A DNA stretch of 64,000 nucleotides from Pseudoalteromonas amylolytica (GCF_001854605.1 NZ_MKJU01000025.1:744378-808377); one strand, 5' to 3'; shown: positions 44,577 to 56,191, counted from the first letter of the stretch. Notes: a model not told the origin generated them from the sequence alone. Numbers and translations are program-made.

Positions 44577-47255
44577 ATGACTGATCTCGCCAATGAAATC
44601 CTCCCAGTCAATATCGAAGATGAACTCAAAAACTCGTATTTAGATTATGCGATGAGTGTTATCGTTGGCCGTGCATTACCCGACGTTCGTGATGGTTTAA
44701 AACCAGTACACCGCCGCGTATTGTTCGCCATGAACGAATTAAAGAATGACTGGAATAAGCCTTATAAGAAGTCGGCGCGTGTTGTCGGTGACGTAATCGG
44801 TAAATATCACCCACATGGTGACAGTGCAGTTTACGATACCATAGTACGTATGGCACAACCCTTTTCTTTACGTTACATGCTGGTAGATGGTCAGGGTAAC
44901 TTCGGCTCCGTTGACGGTGACTCTGCGGCGGCAATGCGTTATACCGAAGTTCGTATGGCGAAAATGTCACATGAGCTACTGGCCGATCTTGAGAAAGAAA
45001 CGGTAGACTACGTACCAAACTACGATGGCACAGAGCAAATACCTGACGTACTTCCAACCAAAGTTCCAAACCTATTAGTAAACGGTTCGTCGGGTATTGC
45101 GGTTGGTATGGCTACCAACATTCCACCTCATAATTTAACCGAGGTAGTCAATGGCTGTCTGGCGTTGATTCAAAACCCAGATTTGAGCATTGAAGAGCTA
45201 ATCGAATATATCCCAGGCCCAGATTTCCCGACAGCGGCGATTATCAATGGTAAAAAAGGCATTGAGCAAGCTTACAAAACGGGTCGTGGTAAGATCTATA
45301 TTCGCGCCCGAGCGGAAATCGAAGTAGACGAGAAAACGGGTCGCGAGACCATCATTGTTCACGAGATCCCTTATCAAGTGAATAAAGCTCGCTTGATTGA
45401 AAAGATTGCAGAGCTTGTAAAAGAGAAAAAAGTAGAAGGTATTAGTGCATTACGCGATGAGTCAGACAAAGACGGTATGCGTATTGTGATTGAAATTAAG
45501 CGCGGTGAAGTTGGGGAAGTGATCCTTAACAACCTATATGCTCAAACACAGCTACAAACTGTGTTTGGTATGAACATGGTTGCGCTTGATAACAATCAGC
45601 CTAAGTGCTTCAATCTAAAAGAAATGCTTGAAGCCTTCATTGTTCACCGTCGTGAAGTGGTTACACGTCGTACCGTGTTCGATCTACGCAAGGCCCGTGA
45701 TAGAGCGCATACCCTAGAAGGTTTAGCGATTGCGCTTGCAAACATAGACCCTATCATTGAACTGATCCGCAAATCTCCAAGCCCAGCTGAAGCGAAACAA
45801 GCTTTGATTGCACGTCCTTGGGAGCTAGGCACAGTTAAAACTATGCTTGAAAAAGCAGGTGAAGACAATGTGGCTCGCCCAGACTGGTTAGATGCAGAGC
45901 TTGGTATAAGAGATGGTCAATATTATCTATCAGAGCAACAAGCACAGGCTATTTTGGACTTACGCTTACATAAGTTGACTGGCCTTGAGCACGAGAAGAT
46001 CCTTGCTGAATATCAAGAGCTATTAGACCTTATCGCAGAGCTACTTTACATTCTTTCTTCGCCAGAGCGTTTGATGGAAGTTATCCGTGATGAGCTTGTG
46101 ATCATCAAAGAAACCTACGGTGATGAGCGTCGCACTGAGATCAGTGCAGCAGCACACGATATCAGCCTTGAAGACTTGATCAACGAAGAAGATGTGGTTG
46201 TTACCTTATCTCATGAGGGGTATGTGAAGTATCAGCCGCTTACAGACTACGAAGCGCAACGTCGTGGTGGTAAGGGTAAAGCCGCGACGCGAATGAAAGA
46301 TGAAGACTTCATAGAGCGGTTGTTGGTTGCTAATACGCACGATACGATTCTGTGTTTCTCTACCGCTGGTCGCATGTATTGGCTGAAAGTTTATCAGCTA
46401 CCATTGGCATCACGTGCAGCGCGTGGTAAGCCAATCGTTAACTTGTTACCACTTGAAGCCGACGAACGCATTACGACAATCTTGCCTGTACGTGAGTACG
46501 AAGAAGATAAATATGTATTAATGGCAACCGCAAACGGTACTGTTAAGAAAACACCTTTGACAGCTTACAGCCGTCAACGCGCCAGCGGTATTATTGCAAT
46601 TAATCTAAATGAAGGTGATTGCTTAATAGGTGCTGATATTACAGATGGAAGTAATGACATCATGTTATTTACTGATCACGGTAAAGTCGTGCGCTTTAAC
46701 GAGAAGTTACGTGACTCAGAAACTGGCGAAGTGAAAATAGACCCAGAAACTGGGGAAGAAATGTTAGCTTTACGTCCTATGGGCCGTACAGCTACGGGTG
46801 TACGCGGTATTAAGATGCCAGATGACGTGAAGGTGGTTTCACTGATTGTCCCTAAAACAGACGGTGCCATTCTCACGGTAACAGAAAATGGATACGGTAA
46901 ACGTACACCATTGGAAGACTATCCAGCTAAGAGCCGTGCGACACAAGGTGTTGTCTCAATAAAAGTTAGCGAACGCAATGGCGCTGTTGTTGGCGCTGTT
47001 CAAGTTGATGACAGTAACGAAATAATGCTGATCTCTAACCGTGGTACATTAGTGCGTACCCGAGTCAGTGAAGTTTCAACGGTAGGTCGTAACACGCAAG
47101 GTGTTATTTTGATCAGAACTATTGACGACGAGCAAGTAGTTGGTTTACAACGTATCGAGGAAATAGCAGTTGAAGAGCTTCCCGACGGTGAAGGTACTGA
47201 GCTACCAGATACTGAGGGCACACCAGTGAGTACAGATGACTCACCGAGTGAATAA
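44577..47255 (+). CDS. gyrA: DNA gyrase subunit A
   Basis: The 892-residue DNA-cleaving subunit of gyrase. The catalytic Tyr122 is in [11 protein letters not shown]. The quinolone-resistance region has the wild-type residues Ser83 and Asp87 ([14 protein letters not shown]). The GyrA box QRRGGKG appears near residue 561, beginning the six-bladed C-terminal DNA-wrapping domain. The acidic tail ([20 protein letters not shown]) is as in gammaproteobacterial GyrA. GGA lies 6 bases before the ATG, and a strong terminator follows. Divergent from ubiG. Confidence 0.98.
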   Translation: MTDLANEILPVNIEDELKNSYLDYAMSVIVGRALPDVRDGLKPVHRRVLFAMNELKNDWNKPYKKSARVVGDVIGKYHPHGDSAVYDTIVRMAQPFSLRYMLVDGQGNFGSVDGDSAAAMRYTEVRMAKMSHELLADLEKETVDYVPNYDGTEQIPDVLPTKVPNLLVNGSSGIAVGMATNIPPHNLTEVVNGCLALIQNPDLSIEELIEYIPGPDFPTAAIINGKKGIEQAYKTGRGKIYIRARAEIEVDEKTGRETIIVHEIPYQVNKARLIEKIAELVKEKKVEGISALRDESDKDGMRIVIEIKRGEVGEVILNNLYAQTQLQTVFGMNMVALDNNQPKCFNLKEMLEAFIVHRREVVTRRTVFDLRKARDRAHTLEGLAIALANIDPIIELIRKSPSPAEAKQALIARPWELGTVKTMLEKAGEDNVARPDWLDAELGIRDGQYYLSEQQAQAILDLRLHKLTGLEHEKILAEYQELLDLIAELLYILSSPERLMEVIRDELVIIKETYGDERRTEISAAAHDISLEDLINEEDVVVTLSHEGYVKYQPLTDYEAQRRGGKGKAATRMKDEDFIERLLVANTHDTILCFSTAGRMYWLKVYQLPLASRAARGKPIVNLLPLEADERITTILPVREYEEDKYVLMATANGTVKKTPLTAYSRQRASGIIAINLNEGDCLIGADITDGSNDIMLFTDHGKVVRFNEKLRDSETGEVKIDPETGEEMLALRPMGRTATGVRGIKMPDDVKVVSLIVPKTDGAILTVTENGYGKRTPLEDYPAKSRATQGVVSIKVSERNGAVVGAVQVDDSNEIMLISNRGTLVRTRVSEVSTVGRNTQGVILIRTIDDEQVVGLQRIEEIAVEELPDGEGTELPDTEGTPVSTDDSPSE

Positions 47256-47263
47256 AGTTAACT

Positions 47264-47283
47264 AAAGCGGCTTCGGCCGCTTT
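47264..47283 (+). terminator. Intrinsic terminator of gyrA
   Basis: Stem AAAGCGGC / GCCGCTTT with a stable TTCG tetraloop, followed by more T residues. Confidence 0.95.
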
Positions 47284-47322
47284 TTTTATTGATGAATTTT
47301 ATGTTGTTTAGGAATGAGGAAA

Positions 47323-48405
47323 ATGACGGTATATAACTTTTGTGCGGGTCCTGCGATGTTACCACCAGAGGTAATGAAAAAAGCACAACAAGAGTTTTTA
47401 GATTGGCAGAATCTGGGTGTGTCGGTCATGGAAATAAGTCATCGCTCTGCACCATTTTTGGCAATGGTAGAAGAGTGTGAAGCAAGCCTTCGTCGTTTGA
47501 TGAATATCTCAGATGAGTTTGAAGTATTGTTTATGCATGGCGGTGGAAGAGGGCAATTTGCAGCGGTGCCGCTTAATTTGCATCTTGACGGGTTGCCTGG
47601 CATCTACGTAGAAAATGGTATTTGGTCAAGTGGCGCAAGCCAAGAAGGTGCTAAGTTTACTGCTGTAGAGAGTATAAATATTCGCACAGATAAGGACGGG
47701 GTATTTGATATTCAACCTGTCGCACAGTGGCATTTACCAGAAAAAGCAGCTTATATTCACTATTGCCCTAACGAAACAATTGATGGTATTGAGATTTTTG
47801 ACGTACCAAAGCATGATAGTGCACCTATTGTGGCGGATATGTCATCGGTCATTTTGTCTCGTGATATTAACGTGGACGACTTTGATATTATCTATGCTGG
47901 AGCGCAGAAAAACATCGGCCCTTCAGGTTTGTGTATCGTCATCGTGAGAAAGACTTTATTAGCGCGTGAAGGACTGCCTCGCCCTTCAATTCTTGATTAT
48001 ACCATTGAAGCCAAACAAGGCAGCATGTACAACACTCCACCAACGTTTGCTTGGTATCTGGCCGCTGAAGTTTTCAAGCATCTAGAAGCGATGGGTGGCG
48101 TATCAGCAATGGAAGCGCATAACAAGAAAAAAGCGGCTATTTTGTACGATTATATCGACAGCTCCGAGTTCTATAGCAATAAGGTTGCGAAACATTGTCG
48201 CTCTTTGATGAATGTACCATTTTGGCTAAAAAGTGATAGCTTGAATGAGCTGTTCTTGGCACAGGCGGAACAAGCTGGGCTTGTTGCTCTAGAAGGGCAC
48301 CGCTTAGTGGGCGGGATGCGAGCAAGCATATATAACGCAATGCCAATTGAAGGTGTACAAGCGTTGGTAGAGTTTATGGATAAATTTGCCAAGGAGCATA
48401 GTTAA
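47323..48405 (+). CDS. serC: Phosphoserine aminotransferase
   Basis: A 360-residue class V PLP aminotransferase making 3-phosphoserine, and acting in PLP synthesis. Recognised by [14 protein letters not shown] at the start, SHRSAPF near residue 42, [12 protein letters not shown] near 75 and the PLP-binding Lys in [11 protein letters not shown] near 195. ATG 47323 has AGGA 9 bases upstream and gives the usual N-terminus; ATG 47314, which adds three residues, directly abuts that site. It overlaps aroA (TAATG), the classical serC-aroA operon. Confidence 0.97.
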   Translation: MTVYNFCAGPAMLPPEVMKKAQQEFLDWQNLGVSVMEISHRSAPFLAMVEECEASLRRLMNISDEFEVLFMHGGGRGQFAAVPLNLHLDGLPGIYVENGIWSSGASQEGAKFTAVESINIRTDKDGVFDIQPVAQWHLPEKAAYIHYCPNETIDGIEIFDVPKHDSAPIVADMSSVILSRDINVDDFDIIYAGAQKNIGPSGLCIVIVRKTLLAREGLPRPSILDYTIEAKQGSMYNTPPTFAWYLAAEVFKHLEAMGGVSAMEAHNKKKAAILYDYIDSSEFYSNKVAKHCRSLMNVPFWLKSDSLNELFLAQAEQAGLVALEGHRLVGGMRASIYNAMPIEGVQALVEFMDKFAKEHS

Positions 48406-49682
48406 TGGAACAGTTAACACTTAAGCCTATTTCCAAAGTGTCAGGTAGCGTTACTTTGCCTGGCTCTAAAAGTTTATCTAACCGTATTTTGCTGCTCGCA
48501 GCGCTCGCAGAGGGGACTACCGAGGTACATAACCTGCTTGATAGTGATGATATCCGCCACATGTTAGGTGCGCTTGAGCAAATGGGGGTTGATGTCACAT
48601 TAAATCAGGATAAAACGGTAGCGACCGTAAAAGGGTGTGCAGGTAAGCTGCAAACGCCGCAACAGCCTTTGTTTTTAGGTAACGCTGGCACTGCATACCG
48701 ACCTCTAACAGCTGTACTTGCAGCAACACAAGGTGTGTATGAACTCATTGGTGAACCTCGCATGGAAGAGCGTCCAATTGGTCACTTAGTTGACGCGATG
48801 CAAGCGTTGGGCGCAGATATTCAGTACCTAAAAAATCCAGACTACCCGCCACTGCGTATTAATGGCAAAAGCCTAAGTGGTGGTGAAGTGGAAATAGACG
48901 GTAGTATATCCAGTCAGTTTTTAACTGCTTTGCTGATGGCTTCACCATTGTTTGCCGGTGATACCTGTATTCGCATAAAAGGCGAACTGGTTTCCAAACC
49001 CTATATCGATATAACGGTTGGCGTAATGGCGCACTTTGGTGTGAACGTGATCAATGATAATTATCAAACGTTCAGCGTAAAGGGCGGCCAAACTTATCAA
49101 TCCCCTAAGCGTATTATGGTTGAGGGAGATGCGTCGTCAGCGTCTTATTTCATTGCAGCAGCGGCGATTGCTGGCGGTGAAGTTGAAATCAATGGTGTAG
49201 GCAAGCAAAGCGTACAAGGTGATATCGATTTTGCCAAAGTTATGGAGCAAGTAGGTGCTAAGATTGACTGGCATGACGAAAAACTAGTTGTACGTAAAGG
49301 TGCATTAAGAGGCGTAGATATTGATGCGAACGCTATCCCCGACGCGGCGATGACGTTAGCAACCGTTGCGCTTTTTGCTGACGGACCTACAGCAATTAGA
49401 AATATCTATAACTGGCGTGTGAAAGAAACCGACCGTTTAGCAGCAATGGCGACTGAGCTTAGAAAAATTGGCGCAGAGGTTGTTGAAGGGCATGACTTTA
49501 TCGAGATCACGCCACCTAGCACAATCCATCTTACTGATATCGATACTTACAATGATCACCGTATAGCGATGTGCTTTTCGATGGTAGCGGTAGGTGGACA
49601 TGAAGTGATAATCAACGACCCAGGTTGTACTGCGAAGACCTTTCCTACCTACTTTGACGTGCTCGCGTCTATCAGCGTTTAA
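48405..49682 (+). CDS. aroA: EPSP synthase (3-phosphoshikimate 1-carboxyvinyltransferase)
   Basis: A 425-residue shikimate-pathway enzyme condensing shikimate-3-phosphate with phosphoenolpyruvate. Key segments: [20 protein letters not shown] (residues 19-38), [18 protein letters not shown] near 86, [15 protein letters not shown] near 112, [17 protein letters not shown] near 164 and the late [17 protein letters not shown]. Translated with serC through a one-base overlap. A strong hairpin follows. Confidence 0.98.
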   Translation: MEQLTLKPISKVSGSVTLPGSKSLSNRILLLAALAEGTTEVHNLLDSDDIRHMLGALEQMGVDVTLNQDKTVATVKGCAGKLQTPQQPLFLGNAGTAYRPLTAVLAATQGVYELIGEPRMEERPIGHLVDAMQALGADIQYLKNPDYPPLRINGKSLSGGEVEIDGSISSQFLTALLMASPLFAGDTCIRIKGELVSKPYIDITVGVMAHFGVNVINDNYQTFSVKGGQTYQSPKRIMVEGDASSASYFIAAAAIAGGEVEINGVGKQSVQGDIDFAKVMEQVGAKIDWHDEKLVVRKGALRGVDIDANAIPDAAMTLATVALFADGPTAIRNIYNWRVKETDRLAAMATELRKIGAEVVEGHDFIEITPPSTIHLTDIDTYNDHRIAMCFSMVAVGGHEVIINDPGCTAKTFPTYFDVLASISV

Positions 49683-49697
49683 TCGCCGATTTATTTT

Positions 49698-49728
49698 GTT
49701 TAGAGCTGTTTCTAAAACAGCTCTAAAC
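49698..49728 (+). terminator. Hairpin after aroA
   Basis: Perfect 14-bp arms beginning GTTTAGAGCTG with a 3-base loop, starting 16 bases past the aroA stop. Only a short T-run follows further on. Confidence 0.7.
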
Positions 49729-49840
49729 ATCATGTTTTAGTGCCTATCTAACAAAAAGTTACATGTAACTAAGGATAAATTCATTTAACTTGCGTATAAT
49801 ACTCGCGATTTATTTCAGGTGAGCATTTCAGGAGGTTTAA

Positions 49841-50554
49841 ATGCCGGCATCTATGCCAGTTATCACCGTAGACGGCCCAAGTGGATCAGGCAAAGGAACC
49901 GTTTGTCGCTTGTTAGCCGAAAAGCTAAATTGGGATGTTTTGGACAGCGGCGCTATATACCGTGTATTGTCCCTCGCTGCACTTCACCATCAAATCGCTT
50001 TGGACAATGAAGAAGCTTTGGTGCCACTTGCAGCCAATTTAGACGTACAGTTTCTCATCGATCCGACTACTAAGAAGAGTAAAGTCATCTTAGAGGGGGA
50101 GGATGTGAGTAGCACAATTCGTGACGAAAAAGTAGGTTCTGCAGCATCGAAAGTAGCAGCGTTACCGCGCGTTCGTGAAGCTCTGTTGCGCCGCCAGCGT
50201 GCATTTAGAAGTGAACAAGGTTTAATCGCTGATGGTAGAGACATGGGCACCGTCGTATTTCCTGATGCGGAAATAAAATTGTATCTCACTGCCAGTGCAG
50301 AAGAACGTGCTAACAGACGATACTTAGAGTTGAATGCTAAAGGGCTAGATGTTACACTAAGTGGTCTGCTCCAGGATATTATGGCCCGTGATGATCGCGA
50401 TATGAATCGCGAAGTGGCGCCGCTTGTTCCAGCAGATGATGCAATCGTGATTGATACGACCGAACTGGATGCGCAACAAGTATTTGCAAATGTAATGGCA
50501 ATACTTAATGACGCAGTGGTTTCAGGTAAGCTCGAAAAATCGCGCTTAGCCTAA
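49841..50554 (+). CDS. cmk: Cytidylate kinase
   Basis: A 237-residue nucleoside monophosphate kinase phosphorylating CMP and dCMP. The P-loop is GPSGSGKGT (near residue 13), followed by [10 protein letters not shown] near 37 and [12 protein letters not shown] near 130. A GGAGG ribosome site lies 6 bases before the ATG. Order cmk-rpsA-ihfB is conserved in gammaproteobacteria. A hairpin with T-run separates it from rpsA. Confidence 0.96.
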   Translation: MPASMPVITVDGPSGSGKGTVCRLLAEKLNWDVLDSGAIYRVLSLAALHHQIALDNEEALVPLAANLDVQFLIDPTTKKSKVILEGEDVSSTIRDEKVGSAASKVAALPRVREALLRRQRAFRSEQGLIADGRDMGTVVFPDAEIKLYLTASAEERANRRYLELNAKGLDVTLSGLLQDIMARDDRDMNREVAPLVPADDAIVIDTTELDAQQVFANVMAILNDAVVSGKLEKSRLA

Positions 50555-50567
50555 TATTTTTAATGCG

Positions 50568-50591
50568 CTGGCAGGACGCCGGTGTTTTTTT
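50568..50591 (+). terminator. Terminator/attenuator between cmk and rpsA
   Basis: A short stem CTGGC / GCCGG (one G-U) with a 5-base loop followed by a run of seven T residues. Weak stem; may be partial readthrough into rpsA. Confidence 0.55.
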
Positions 50592-50649
50592 AACTACCCC
50601 ATGCAGCATGGTTGCTAATTGGAATATCAATTTATGAGACGTATTTAGT

Positions 50650-52317
50650 ATGTCAGAAAATTTTGCGCAGTTATTTGAAGAAAGCCTAAAGGGTTTTGAA
50701 GCAGAGCAAGGCTCTATCGTTAAAGGTACTGTTATCTCAATCGAGAACAACATCGTTCTTGTTGATGCTGGTTTAAAATCAGAAAGTGCCATCCCTGCAG
50801 AGCAATTCAAAAATGCTGCTGGTGAACTAGAAGTTGCTGTTGGCGACGAAGTAGATGTAGCACTAGATGCAATCGAAGATGGCTTCGGTGAGACAATTCT
50901 TTCTCGTGAGAAAGCTAAGCGTCACGAAGCTTGGATCCGCCTTGAAAAAGCTTGCGAAGAGCAAGAAACCGTTATGGGTATCATCAACGGTAAAGTTAAA
51001 GGTGGTTTCACTGTTGAAGTTGATTCAATCCGTGCCTTCCTACCTGGTTCACTTGTTGATGTTCGTCCAGTACGTGACACAGCACACCTTGAAGGTAAAG
51101 AGCTTGAGTTTAAAGTTATCAAGCTTGACCAAAAGCGTAACAACGTAGTTGTTTCACGTCGTGCAGTTATCGAGTCTGAAAACTCACAAGAGCGTGAAGA
51201 ACTTCTTGCTAACCTTGTTGAAGGTCAAGAAGTTAAAGGTATCGTTAAGAACCTTACAGATTACGGTGCGTTCGTTGACCTAGGTGGTGTTGATGGTCTA
51301 CTACACATCACTGACATGGCGTGGAAGCGTGTTAAGCACCCTTCAGAAATCGTTAATGTTGGCGACGAAATCGCAGTTAAAGTACTTAAGTTCGACAAAG
51401 AGAAGACTCGTGTTTCTCTAGGTCTTAAGCAGCTTGGTGAAGATCCATGGGCAGCTATCGCTGGCCGTTACCCAGAAGGTGCTAAGCTTTCTGGTCGTGT
51501 AACTAACCTTACTGACTACGGTTGTTTCGTTGAAATCGAAGAAGGCGTTGAAGGTCTAGTACACGTTTCTGAAATGGATTGGACTAACAAGAACATCCAC
51601 CCTTCAAAAGTTGTTAGCCTAGGCGACACTGTTGAAGTTATGGTTCTTGAAATCGACGAAGAACGTCGTCGTATTTCTCTAGGTCTTAAGCAATGTATCG
51701 CTAACCCTTGGCAAGAATTTGCTCGTCTTCAAAACAAAGGCGACCAAGTTACTGGTAAGATCAAGTCAATCACTGACTTTGGTATCTTCATCGGTCTTGA
51801 CGGTGGTATCGACGGTCTTGTTCACCTTTCTGACATCTCTTGGAACACTCCAGGTGAAGAAGCTGTACGCGAGTACAAGAAAGGCGACGAAATCACAGCT
51901 ATCGTTCTTCAAGTTGACCCAGAGCGTGAGCGTATCTCACTTGGCGTTAAGCAAATCGAAGCTGATCCTTTCAATAACTACCTAGACGCAAACAAAAAAG
52001 GTGCTATTGTTAAAGGTAAAGTGACTGAAGTTGACGCAAAAGGCGCAACTGTTGAGCTTATCGAAGGTGTTGAAGGTTACATCCGTGTAGCTGACATCGC
52101 TCAAGAGCGTATCGAAGATGCAACAACTGTTGTTTCTGCTGGCGACGAAATCGAAGCTAAATTTGTAGGTGTTGATCGTAAGAACCGTACTATCAGCCTA
52201 TCAGTTAAAGCTATGTTCGAAGCTGAAGAGAAAGAAGTTCTTGAGAAGTTGAAGAAAGAAGAGCCTGCGTTCGAAAACGCAATGGCAGCGGCTTTCAAAA
52301 ACGCTCAAAAAGACTAA
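50650..52317 (+). CDS. rpsA: 30S ribosomal protein S1
   Basis: A 555-residue RNA-binding ribosomal protein with six S1 (OB-fold) repeats at roughly residues 20-90, 105-170, 190-260, 275-350, 360-435 and 450-520. Each ends in motifs such as [22 protein letters not shown] or [10 protein letters not shown]. The near-uniform codon choice (CTT, GTT, AAC, GGT) and strongly acidic ends are typical of a highly expressed gene. Full length (E. coli 557). Autoregulation through the 95-base leader, as in E. coli, is plausible. Confidence 0.98.
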   Translation: MSENFAQLFEESLKGFEAEQGSIVKGTVISIENNIVLVDAGLKSESAIPAEQFKNAAGELEVAVGDEVDVALDAIEDGFGETILSREKAKRHEAWIRLEKACEEQETVMGIINGKVKGGFTVEVDSIRAFLPGSLVDVRPVRDTAHLEGKELEFKVIKLDQKRNNVVVSRRAVIESENSQEREELLANLVEGQEVKGIVKNLTDYGAFVDLGGVDGLLHITDMAWKRVKHPSEIVNVGDEIAVKVLKFDKEKTRVSLGLKQLGEDPWAAIAGRYPEGAKLSGRVTNLTDYGCFVEIEEGVEGLVHVSEMDWTNKNIHPSKVVSLGDTVEVMVLEIDEERRRISLGLKQCIANPWQEFARLQNKGDQVTGKIKSITDFGIFIGLDGGIDGLVHLSDISWNTPGEEAVREYKKGDEITAIVLQVDPERERISLGVKQIEADPFNNYLDANKKGAIVKGKVTEVDAKGATVELIEGVEGYIRVADIAQERIEDATTVVSAGDEIEAKFVGVDRKNRTISLSVKAMFEAEEKEVLEKLKKEEPAFENAMAAAFKNAQKD

Positions 52318-52332
52318 TACAGAGTCTTAACT

Positions 52333-52358
52333 GGAAGGGCACTTTAGCCCTTCCTTTT
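52333..52358 (+). terminator. Intrinsic terminator of rpsA
   Basis: Stem GGAAGGGC / GCCCTTCC with a 6-base loop followed by TTTTT, just before ihfB. Confidence 0.9.
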
Positions 52359-52376
52359 TATATCTAAGGAAACATT

Positions 52377-52664
52377 ATGACAAAGTCAGAATTGATAGAA
52401 CAACTAGCAGAGCAACATGCACATATTCCTGTAAAGGATGTAGAAAACTCAGTTAAAGAAATTCTTGAACAAATGGCAGGCTCATTATCAAGCTCTGATC
52501 GTATCGAAATCCGTGGTTTTGGTAGTTTCTCATTACATTATCGTTCACCTCGCACTGGCCGTAACCCAAAAACTGGCGAAACAGTTGAGTTGGATGGCAA
52601 ATACGTTCCACACTTTAAACCAGGTAAAGAGTTGCGTGATCGTGTAAACGACAGCATTAAATAA
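52377..52664 (+). CDS. ihfB: Integration host factor subunit beta
   Basis: A 95-residue DNA-bending HU-family protein, partner of IhfA. The family signature [20 protein letters not shown] at about residues 41-60, followed by [30 protein letters not shown], is diagnostic. Start [11 protein letters not shown] follows AAGGAAACATT. Conserved position between rpsA and lapA. Confidence 0.97.
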   Translation: MTKSELIEQLAEQHAHIPVKDVENSVKEILEQMAGSLSSSDRIEIRGFGSFSLHYRSPRTGRNPKTGETVELDGKYVPHFKPGKELRDRVNDSIK

Positions 52665-52686
52665 TACCGAACACATGGAGTAACAC

Positions 52687-52950
52687 TTGATCAGGGTAGC
52701 TAAAAAAGGATTGGCGCTTGTTTTTATATTGTTGGCATTTGTAGTAGGGACTCAAAACCCTAACCTTGTCGACGTAAATTACATTATAGCCAGCAGTACT
52801 TTACCGTTATCAACCTTAATGAGTGTTTGCTTTATTGTCGGTGTATTCGTTGGGTGTGTGGTAAGCGTTTCGGTATTTTCGAAGTTGAAGTGGCAAAACT
52901 ATCGGCTTAAGAAAAGTAATCGTCAAATGACACCTGATACTGAACGCTGA
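52687..52950 (+). CDS. lapA: Lipopolysaccharide assembly protein A (LapA)
   Basis: An 87-residue inner-membrane protein with two helices (about 8-27 and 42-66) separated by the family motif QNPNLVDVNYIIA, and a short basic cytoplasmic tail. With LapB it controls LpxC turnover and so LPS synthesis. TTG 52687 is the start: GGAG lies 7 bases upstream and no ATG occurs before the second helix. The lapB start follows 2 bases after its stop. Confidence 0.9.
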   Translation: MIRVAKKGLALVFILLAFVVGTQNPNLVDVNYIIASSTLPLSTLMSVCFIVGVFVGCVVSVSVFSKLKWQNYRLKKSNRQMTPDTER

Positions 52951-52952
52951 CC

Positions 52953-54089
52953 ATGACTGAGCTGTTGTTCTTATTGCTTCCTGTAGCTGCCGCGTATGGC
53001 TATGTTATGGGGAAAAACAGTGCTAAAAACCAAGCTCTTGAACTCAATCGCCAAATCACCTCACAATACAGTAAAGGTCTGAAATTTCTACTTGATCGAG
53101 AAGAAGATCAGGGCCTTGAACATCTAATCCAGCTTCTTGAAGTATCAGCAGATTCTGTTGAACACTACCTAACGCTTGCAACCTTGTTTCGTAAACGGGG
53201 TGAACTTGACCGAGCGATAAAAATTCACGAGTTATTGTTAAATCAGCCTAGTCTGAGCAGCAGCAATATGGCCTCGTGTCGTCTAGAGTTGGCTCAGGAC
53301 TATGTGTTAGCAGGCTTGCTAGACAGTGCTGAAGAACACCTCGTTATTTTGGTTAAAGACAGCTATGTTGAAGCGCTGGATCCTATCATAAACCTTTATT
53401 CTCAGATGCGCGAATGGCACAAGGGAATAAGTATGTTTGAAGCCCATAGTGAGCTTTTCACAAAAGCTCAACATTGTGCGGCGGTCGCTAATTTTTATTG
53501 TGAGGCAGCGTTAGTTGACAACACTCCTAAGCTTATGGAAAAAGCATGTGCTTTAGATCATATGACTATCCGGCCTTATTATGAATTAGGGAAAGAGGCT
53601 TTCGAGAAGCAAGACCATGTTAAAGCGATTTATTATTGGCGCAAACTGGTAGTCAGTAAGACCAATACTGCACCTCTGTATATCAAAGAATTAGAACAAA
53701 GTTATATACAGCTAAATCTTAAAGATCAGTTTGATGAGTTAATCGAAGAATTGCTTTGCAAAGGTGGTGTGCTGATCAGAATTAAGCACTGCCAAGCGCT
53801 GCTCGAAAAGGGAAATCATCAGCAAGCGGTAGAGTTTTTAACCGATAGTTTAAAACGAGAACCTACCATACGCGGCTTTAGCTTTTTATTGCAATTACTG
53901 GGTAATAACAACGCGAAGATAAAGTCGGCTCTGATTGAAATAGACAAACTCGTAACATCTTACATTGCAACTAAGCCTGAATATCAGTGTAAGCAATGTG
54001 GTTTTAGTAGTCACAAACTTTATTGGTTATGTCCGTCGTGTAAGCACTGGGAAACAATTGGCCCGAGTAAAGGCTTAGACGGTTATTAA
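52953..54089 (+). CDS. lapB: Lipopolysaccharide assembly protein B (LapB)
   Basis: A 378-residue protein with an N-terminal membrane anchor (about 2-19), a series of TPR-like helical repeats (about 35-340) and a C-terminal rubredoxin-type zinc module CKQCGFSSHKLYWLCPSC (near residue 345). It promotes FtsH degradation of LpxC and balances LPS and phospholipid. Comparable to E. coli YciM (389). Located directly behind lapA. Confidence 0.95.
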   Translation: MTELLFLLLPVAAAYGYVMGKNSAKNQALELNRQITSQYSKGLKFLLDREEDQGLEHLIQLLEVSADSVEHYLTLATLFRKRGELDRAIKIHELLLNQPSLSSSNMASCRLELAQDYVLAGLLDSAEEHLVILVKDSYVEALDPIINLYSQMREWHKGISMFEAHSELFTKAQHCAAVANFYCEAALVDNTPKLMEKACALDHMTIRPYYELGKEAFEKQDHVKAIYYWRKLVVSKTNTAPLYIKELEQSYIQLNLKDQFDELIEELLCKGGVLIRIKHCQALLEKGNHQQAVEFLTDSLKREPTIRGFSFLLQLLGNNNAKIKSALIEIDKLVTSYIATKPEYQCKQCGFSSHKLYWLCPSCKHWETIGPSKGLDGY

Positions 54090-54189
54090 TTGAAATGTAA
54101 TAAAAGCTCAGGTCAACTGACAAACTTTTGGTATAATATCCGCAGCTATATCCTCTAATTTTCAAACTTCAGGTAAACGTAGGAATACT

Positions 54190-54894
54190 ATGTCTCAAAC
54201 AGATTCAAAAAAAGTACTTATTGCTTTAGATTATGACGACAAGCAAGCAGCATTAACGTTTGTTAAACAGCTTTCTCCATCTCTGTGTCGTTTGAAAGTA
54301 GGTAAAGAGATGTTTACTTACTTTGGTCCAGAATTTGTAAAAGAGCTGGTAGAGTTAGGGTTTGATGTGTTTTTGGACTTAAAATTTCACGATATCCCAA
54401 ATACAGTAGCTAAGGCTGTTACCGCAGCTGCAGAATTAGGCGTTTGGATGGTGAATGTTCATGCAAGCGGCGGGTTAGAAATGATGCAAAAAGCCAAAGG
54501 AGCCCTAGCAAAGTATGGTGATAAAGCACCACTATTGATAGCCGTAACAGTGCTTACCAGCATGGACCAAGGCCAATTGCTACGTTTAGGTATTGAGAAA
54601 ACACCGCAAGAGCAAGTGGTTTACTTAGCAAAATTGGCAAAAGAAGCGGGCCTTGATGGGGTAGTGTGTTCAGCACAAGAAGCGCAATTGTTAAAGTCAC
54701 AATTAGGTGAAGAGTTTAAGCTGGTAACACCAGGTATTCGCCCAGCAGGCAGTGAAGCGGGAGATCAAAAACGTATCATGACCCCACAAAAAGCCGTTGA
54801 AGCTGGCAGTGATTACTTGGTAATTGGCCGCCCAATTACACAGGCAGATAATCCGCTTGAAACACTAAAAGAGATCAATAAATCAATTGGTTAG
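54190..54894 (+). CDS. pyrF: Orotidine 5'-phosphate decarboxylase
   Basis: A 234-residue TIM-barrel enzyme making UMP from OMP. The signature [11 protein letters not shown] near residue 65 carries the catalytic Asp-Lys-Asp residues, with [17 protein letters not shown] near 180 and [14 protein letters not shown] near 210. AGGA lies 6 bases before the ATG. Its position after lapAB is as in E. coli. A hairpin GGCTAC...GTAGCC follows. Confidence 0.97.
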   Translation: MSQTDSKKVLIALDYDDKQAALTFVKQLSPSLCRLKVGKEMFTYFGPEFVKELVELGFDVFLDLKFHDIPNTVAKAVTAAAELGVWMVNVHASGGLEMMQKAKGALAKYGDKAPLLIAVTVLTSMDQGQLLRLGIEKTPQEQVVYLAKLAKEAGLDGVVCSAQEAQLLKSQLGEEFKLVTPGIRPAGSEAGDQKRIMTPQKAVEAGSDYLVIGRPITQADNPLETLKEINKSIG

Positions 54895-54926
54895 AGAATT
54901 TAAAAATTCAACAAGTGTTTTCTACA

Positions 54927-54947
54927 GGCTACTCTGATCAGGTAGCC
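54927..54947 (+). terminator. Probable terminator of pyrF
   Basis: Stem GGCTAC / GTAGCC around a partly paired CTGATCAG loop, about 33 bases past the stop; a short T-run comes 8 bases later. Confidence 0.5.
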
Positions 54948-55059
54948 ATCACTCTTTTCTAGCTGTGCAATAGCATATTCCTGTAGCTTTGTTAGGTAGT
55001 TCTAACAGTTAACTTTACATTGGTTTTAGCGTTAAAGTTTAATCAGGCGAATACGCAAA

Positions 55060-55084
55060 AATGGAAAGTGTCTCAACTTTCCAT
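55060..55084 (-). terminator. Intrinsic terminator of the small secreted protein gene
   Basis: On the minus strand, ATGGAAAGT / ACTTTCCAT with a 6-base loop is followed by a T-run. It lies 16 bases past the stop at 55100. Confidence 0.85.
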
Positions 55085-55099
55085 TGCTAAATATGATGT

Positions 55100-55489
55100 T
55101 TAGAATTTTAACATTTTTTTGACATGGCAAACTTGAGGTAAAACATTTTTTTGTTTTTGGAATTGGACTCTATCGCCTTCTCTTATAGTAGCTGCAATGT
55201 TAGTTACCTTTTCTAGTATATTTGGCTTATCATATGTCACCACACCATTCATAACACAACTAAATCTACGTCCATTTGAGTCTACAGCATTTACAGTTAA
55301 ATGGTTTTCGCTTACGTTCATGGTAAAAGTGCCTGCTTGACTGTAGTTTAAAATAACATCAGCAGTTTCGACGATGACACCATTACCATAATTAACTTCT
55401 GATATCGTTACTTCAGCCGCTGAAGCTGCGTTTGCTGATACACCTAGCGCTAAAGCGGCGATGCCTAGAATTTTGTTTAATGCTTTCAT
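55100..55489 (-). CDS. Small secreted protein of unknown function
   Basis: A 129-residue exported protein; the signal peptide ends near ANAASAAEV (residue 24). The mature part is mostly beta-strand and has two cysteines (near residues 81 and 121) that may form a disulfide. A basic KKMLKF ends it. AAGGA lies 10 bases before the start. I do not recognise the family. It is monocistronic with its own terminator. Confidence 0.65.
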   Translation of the reverse strand: MKALNKILGIAALALGVSANAASAAEVTISEVNYGNGVIVETADVILNYSQAGTFTMNVSENHLTVNAVDSNGRRFSCVMNGVVTYDKPNILEKVTNIAATIREGDRVQFQKQKNVLPQVCHVKKMLKF

Positions 55490-56191
55490 TGTATATTATT
55501 CCTTATACACATATATTTTTGAGAAAAGCTCTTCAAACCAAGAGCGCTAAAAAGTTAACATATCAGTTATTAAAATAAAACATTTTGTTCCTTTTTTATT
55601 TACATTAAGCCTGTGAGTAAGTAGTTGATAAGCAATATATTGGGTAGACGGAGGTAAACTAGAAGCAAAGTATTGTGTATGGCTGACGGATCAAAGGGTG
55701 TTAATAAGCGTTGGGACGGTTTTATTTTATGCTAATAACTTGGTTAGTACAGTTTCCTCATGGCATGTTACAATAGAAAGCACCGAACGATAACACAATA
55801 TCTTCACACTTAGGCTCAAACGGTACGGTCGCTACCTTATGTATAGTCTTTTGGAAATAATTTCTTTAGTGCTAATTTAATCACAGTACATCTTTTCTTT
55901 TATCGTCAATGGGTTGTCTAGGTTTAAGCCGTCACGTGTGTTTGTAATATAAACTTTGGCTTAGACTTAAAACTATTGTTGTTCCAGTATTAACCCTTTT
56001 GAATTCGTTTTAACCCCCTCTTAACCGCTTAAAGTTTAAACTGCCCGCATTCAGTTTTAAAGAAGCGCATTATGTGCAACGAATCAAATAGTTGTCATTT
56101 CTTAGATTTCATTCGCATTAGCGAAATAGGGGTTAAATCAGCATGTTTTCACAGCAATCATTCAATGTTGACTTGGGTTTAGGGCGTTATT
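55490..56191. other. 702-bp gap upstream of the RND/two-component operon
   Basis: No convincing gene. A 36-codon frame from 56072 lacks a ribosome site. The region has three TTAACC direct repeats (55990-56026) near the RND operon and otherwise mixed AT-rich sequence that may contain the promoters of the secreted protein gene (-) and the operon (+). A small RNA could fit, but no terminator hairpin was seen. Confidence 0.4.
55990..56026 (+). promoter_or_regulatory. Three TTAACC direct repeats in helical phase
   Basis: TTAACC occurs at 55990, 56010 and 56021. The steps are 20 and 11 bases, about two and one helical turns. OmpR-family regulators bind direct repeats spaced by one turn, so the operon's own regulator is a candidate binder. 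Confidence 0.45.

Noticed and set aside
44809..44840. Possible quinolone-resistance change in gyrA
   Set aside because: Residues 83 (Ser) and 87 (Asp) are the wild-type ones.
56072..56182. 36-codon frame before the RND operon
   Set aside because: No Shine-Dalgarno; composition like the surrounding gap.
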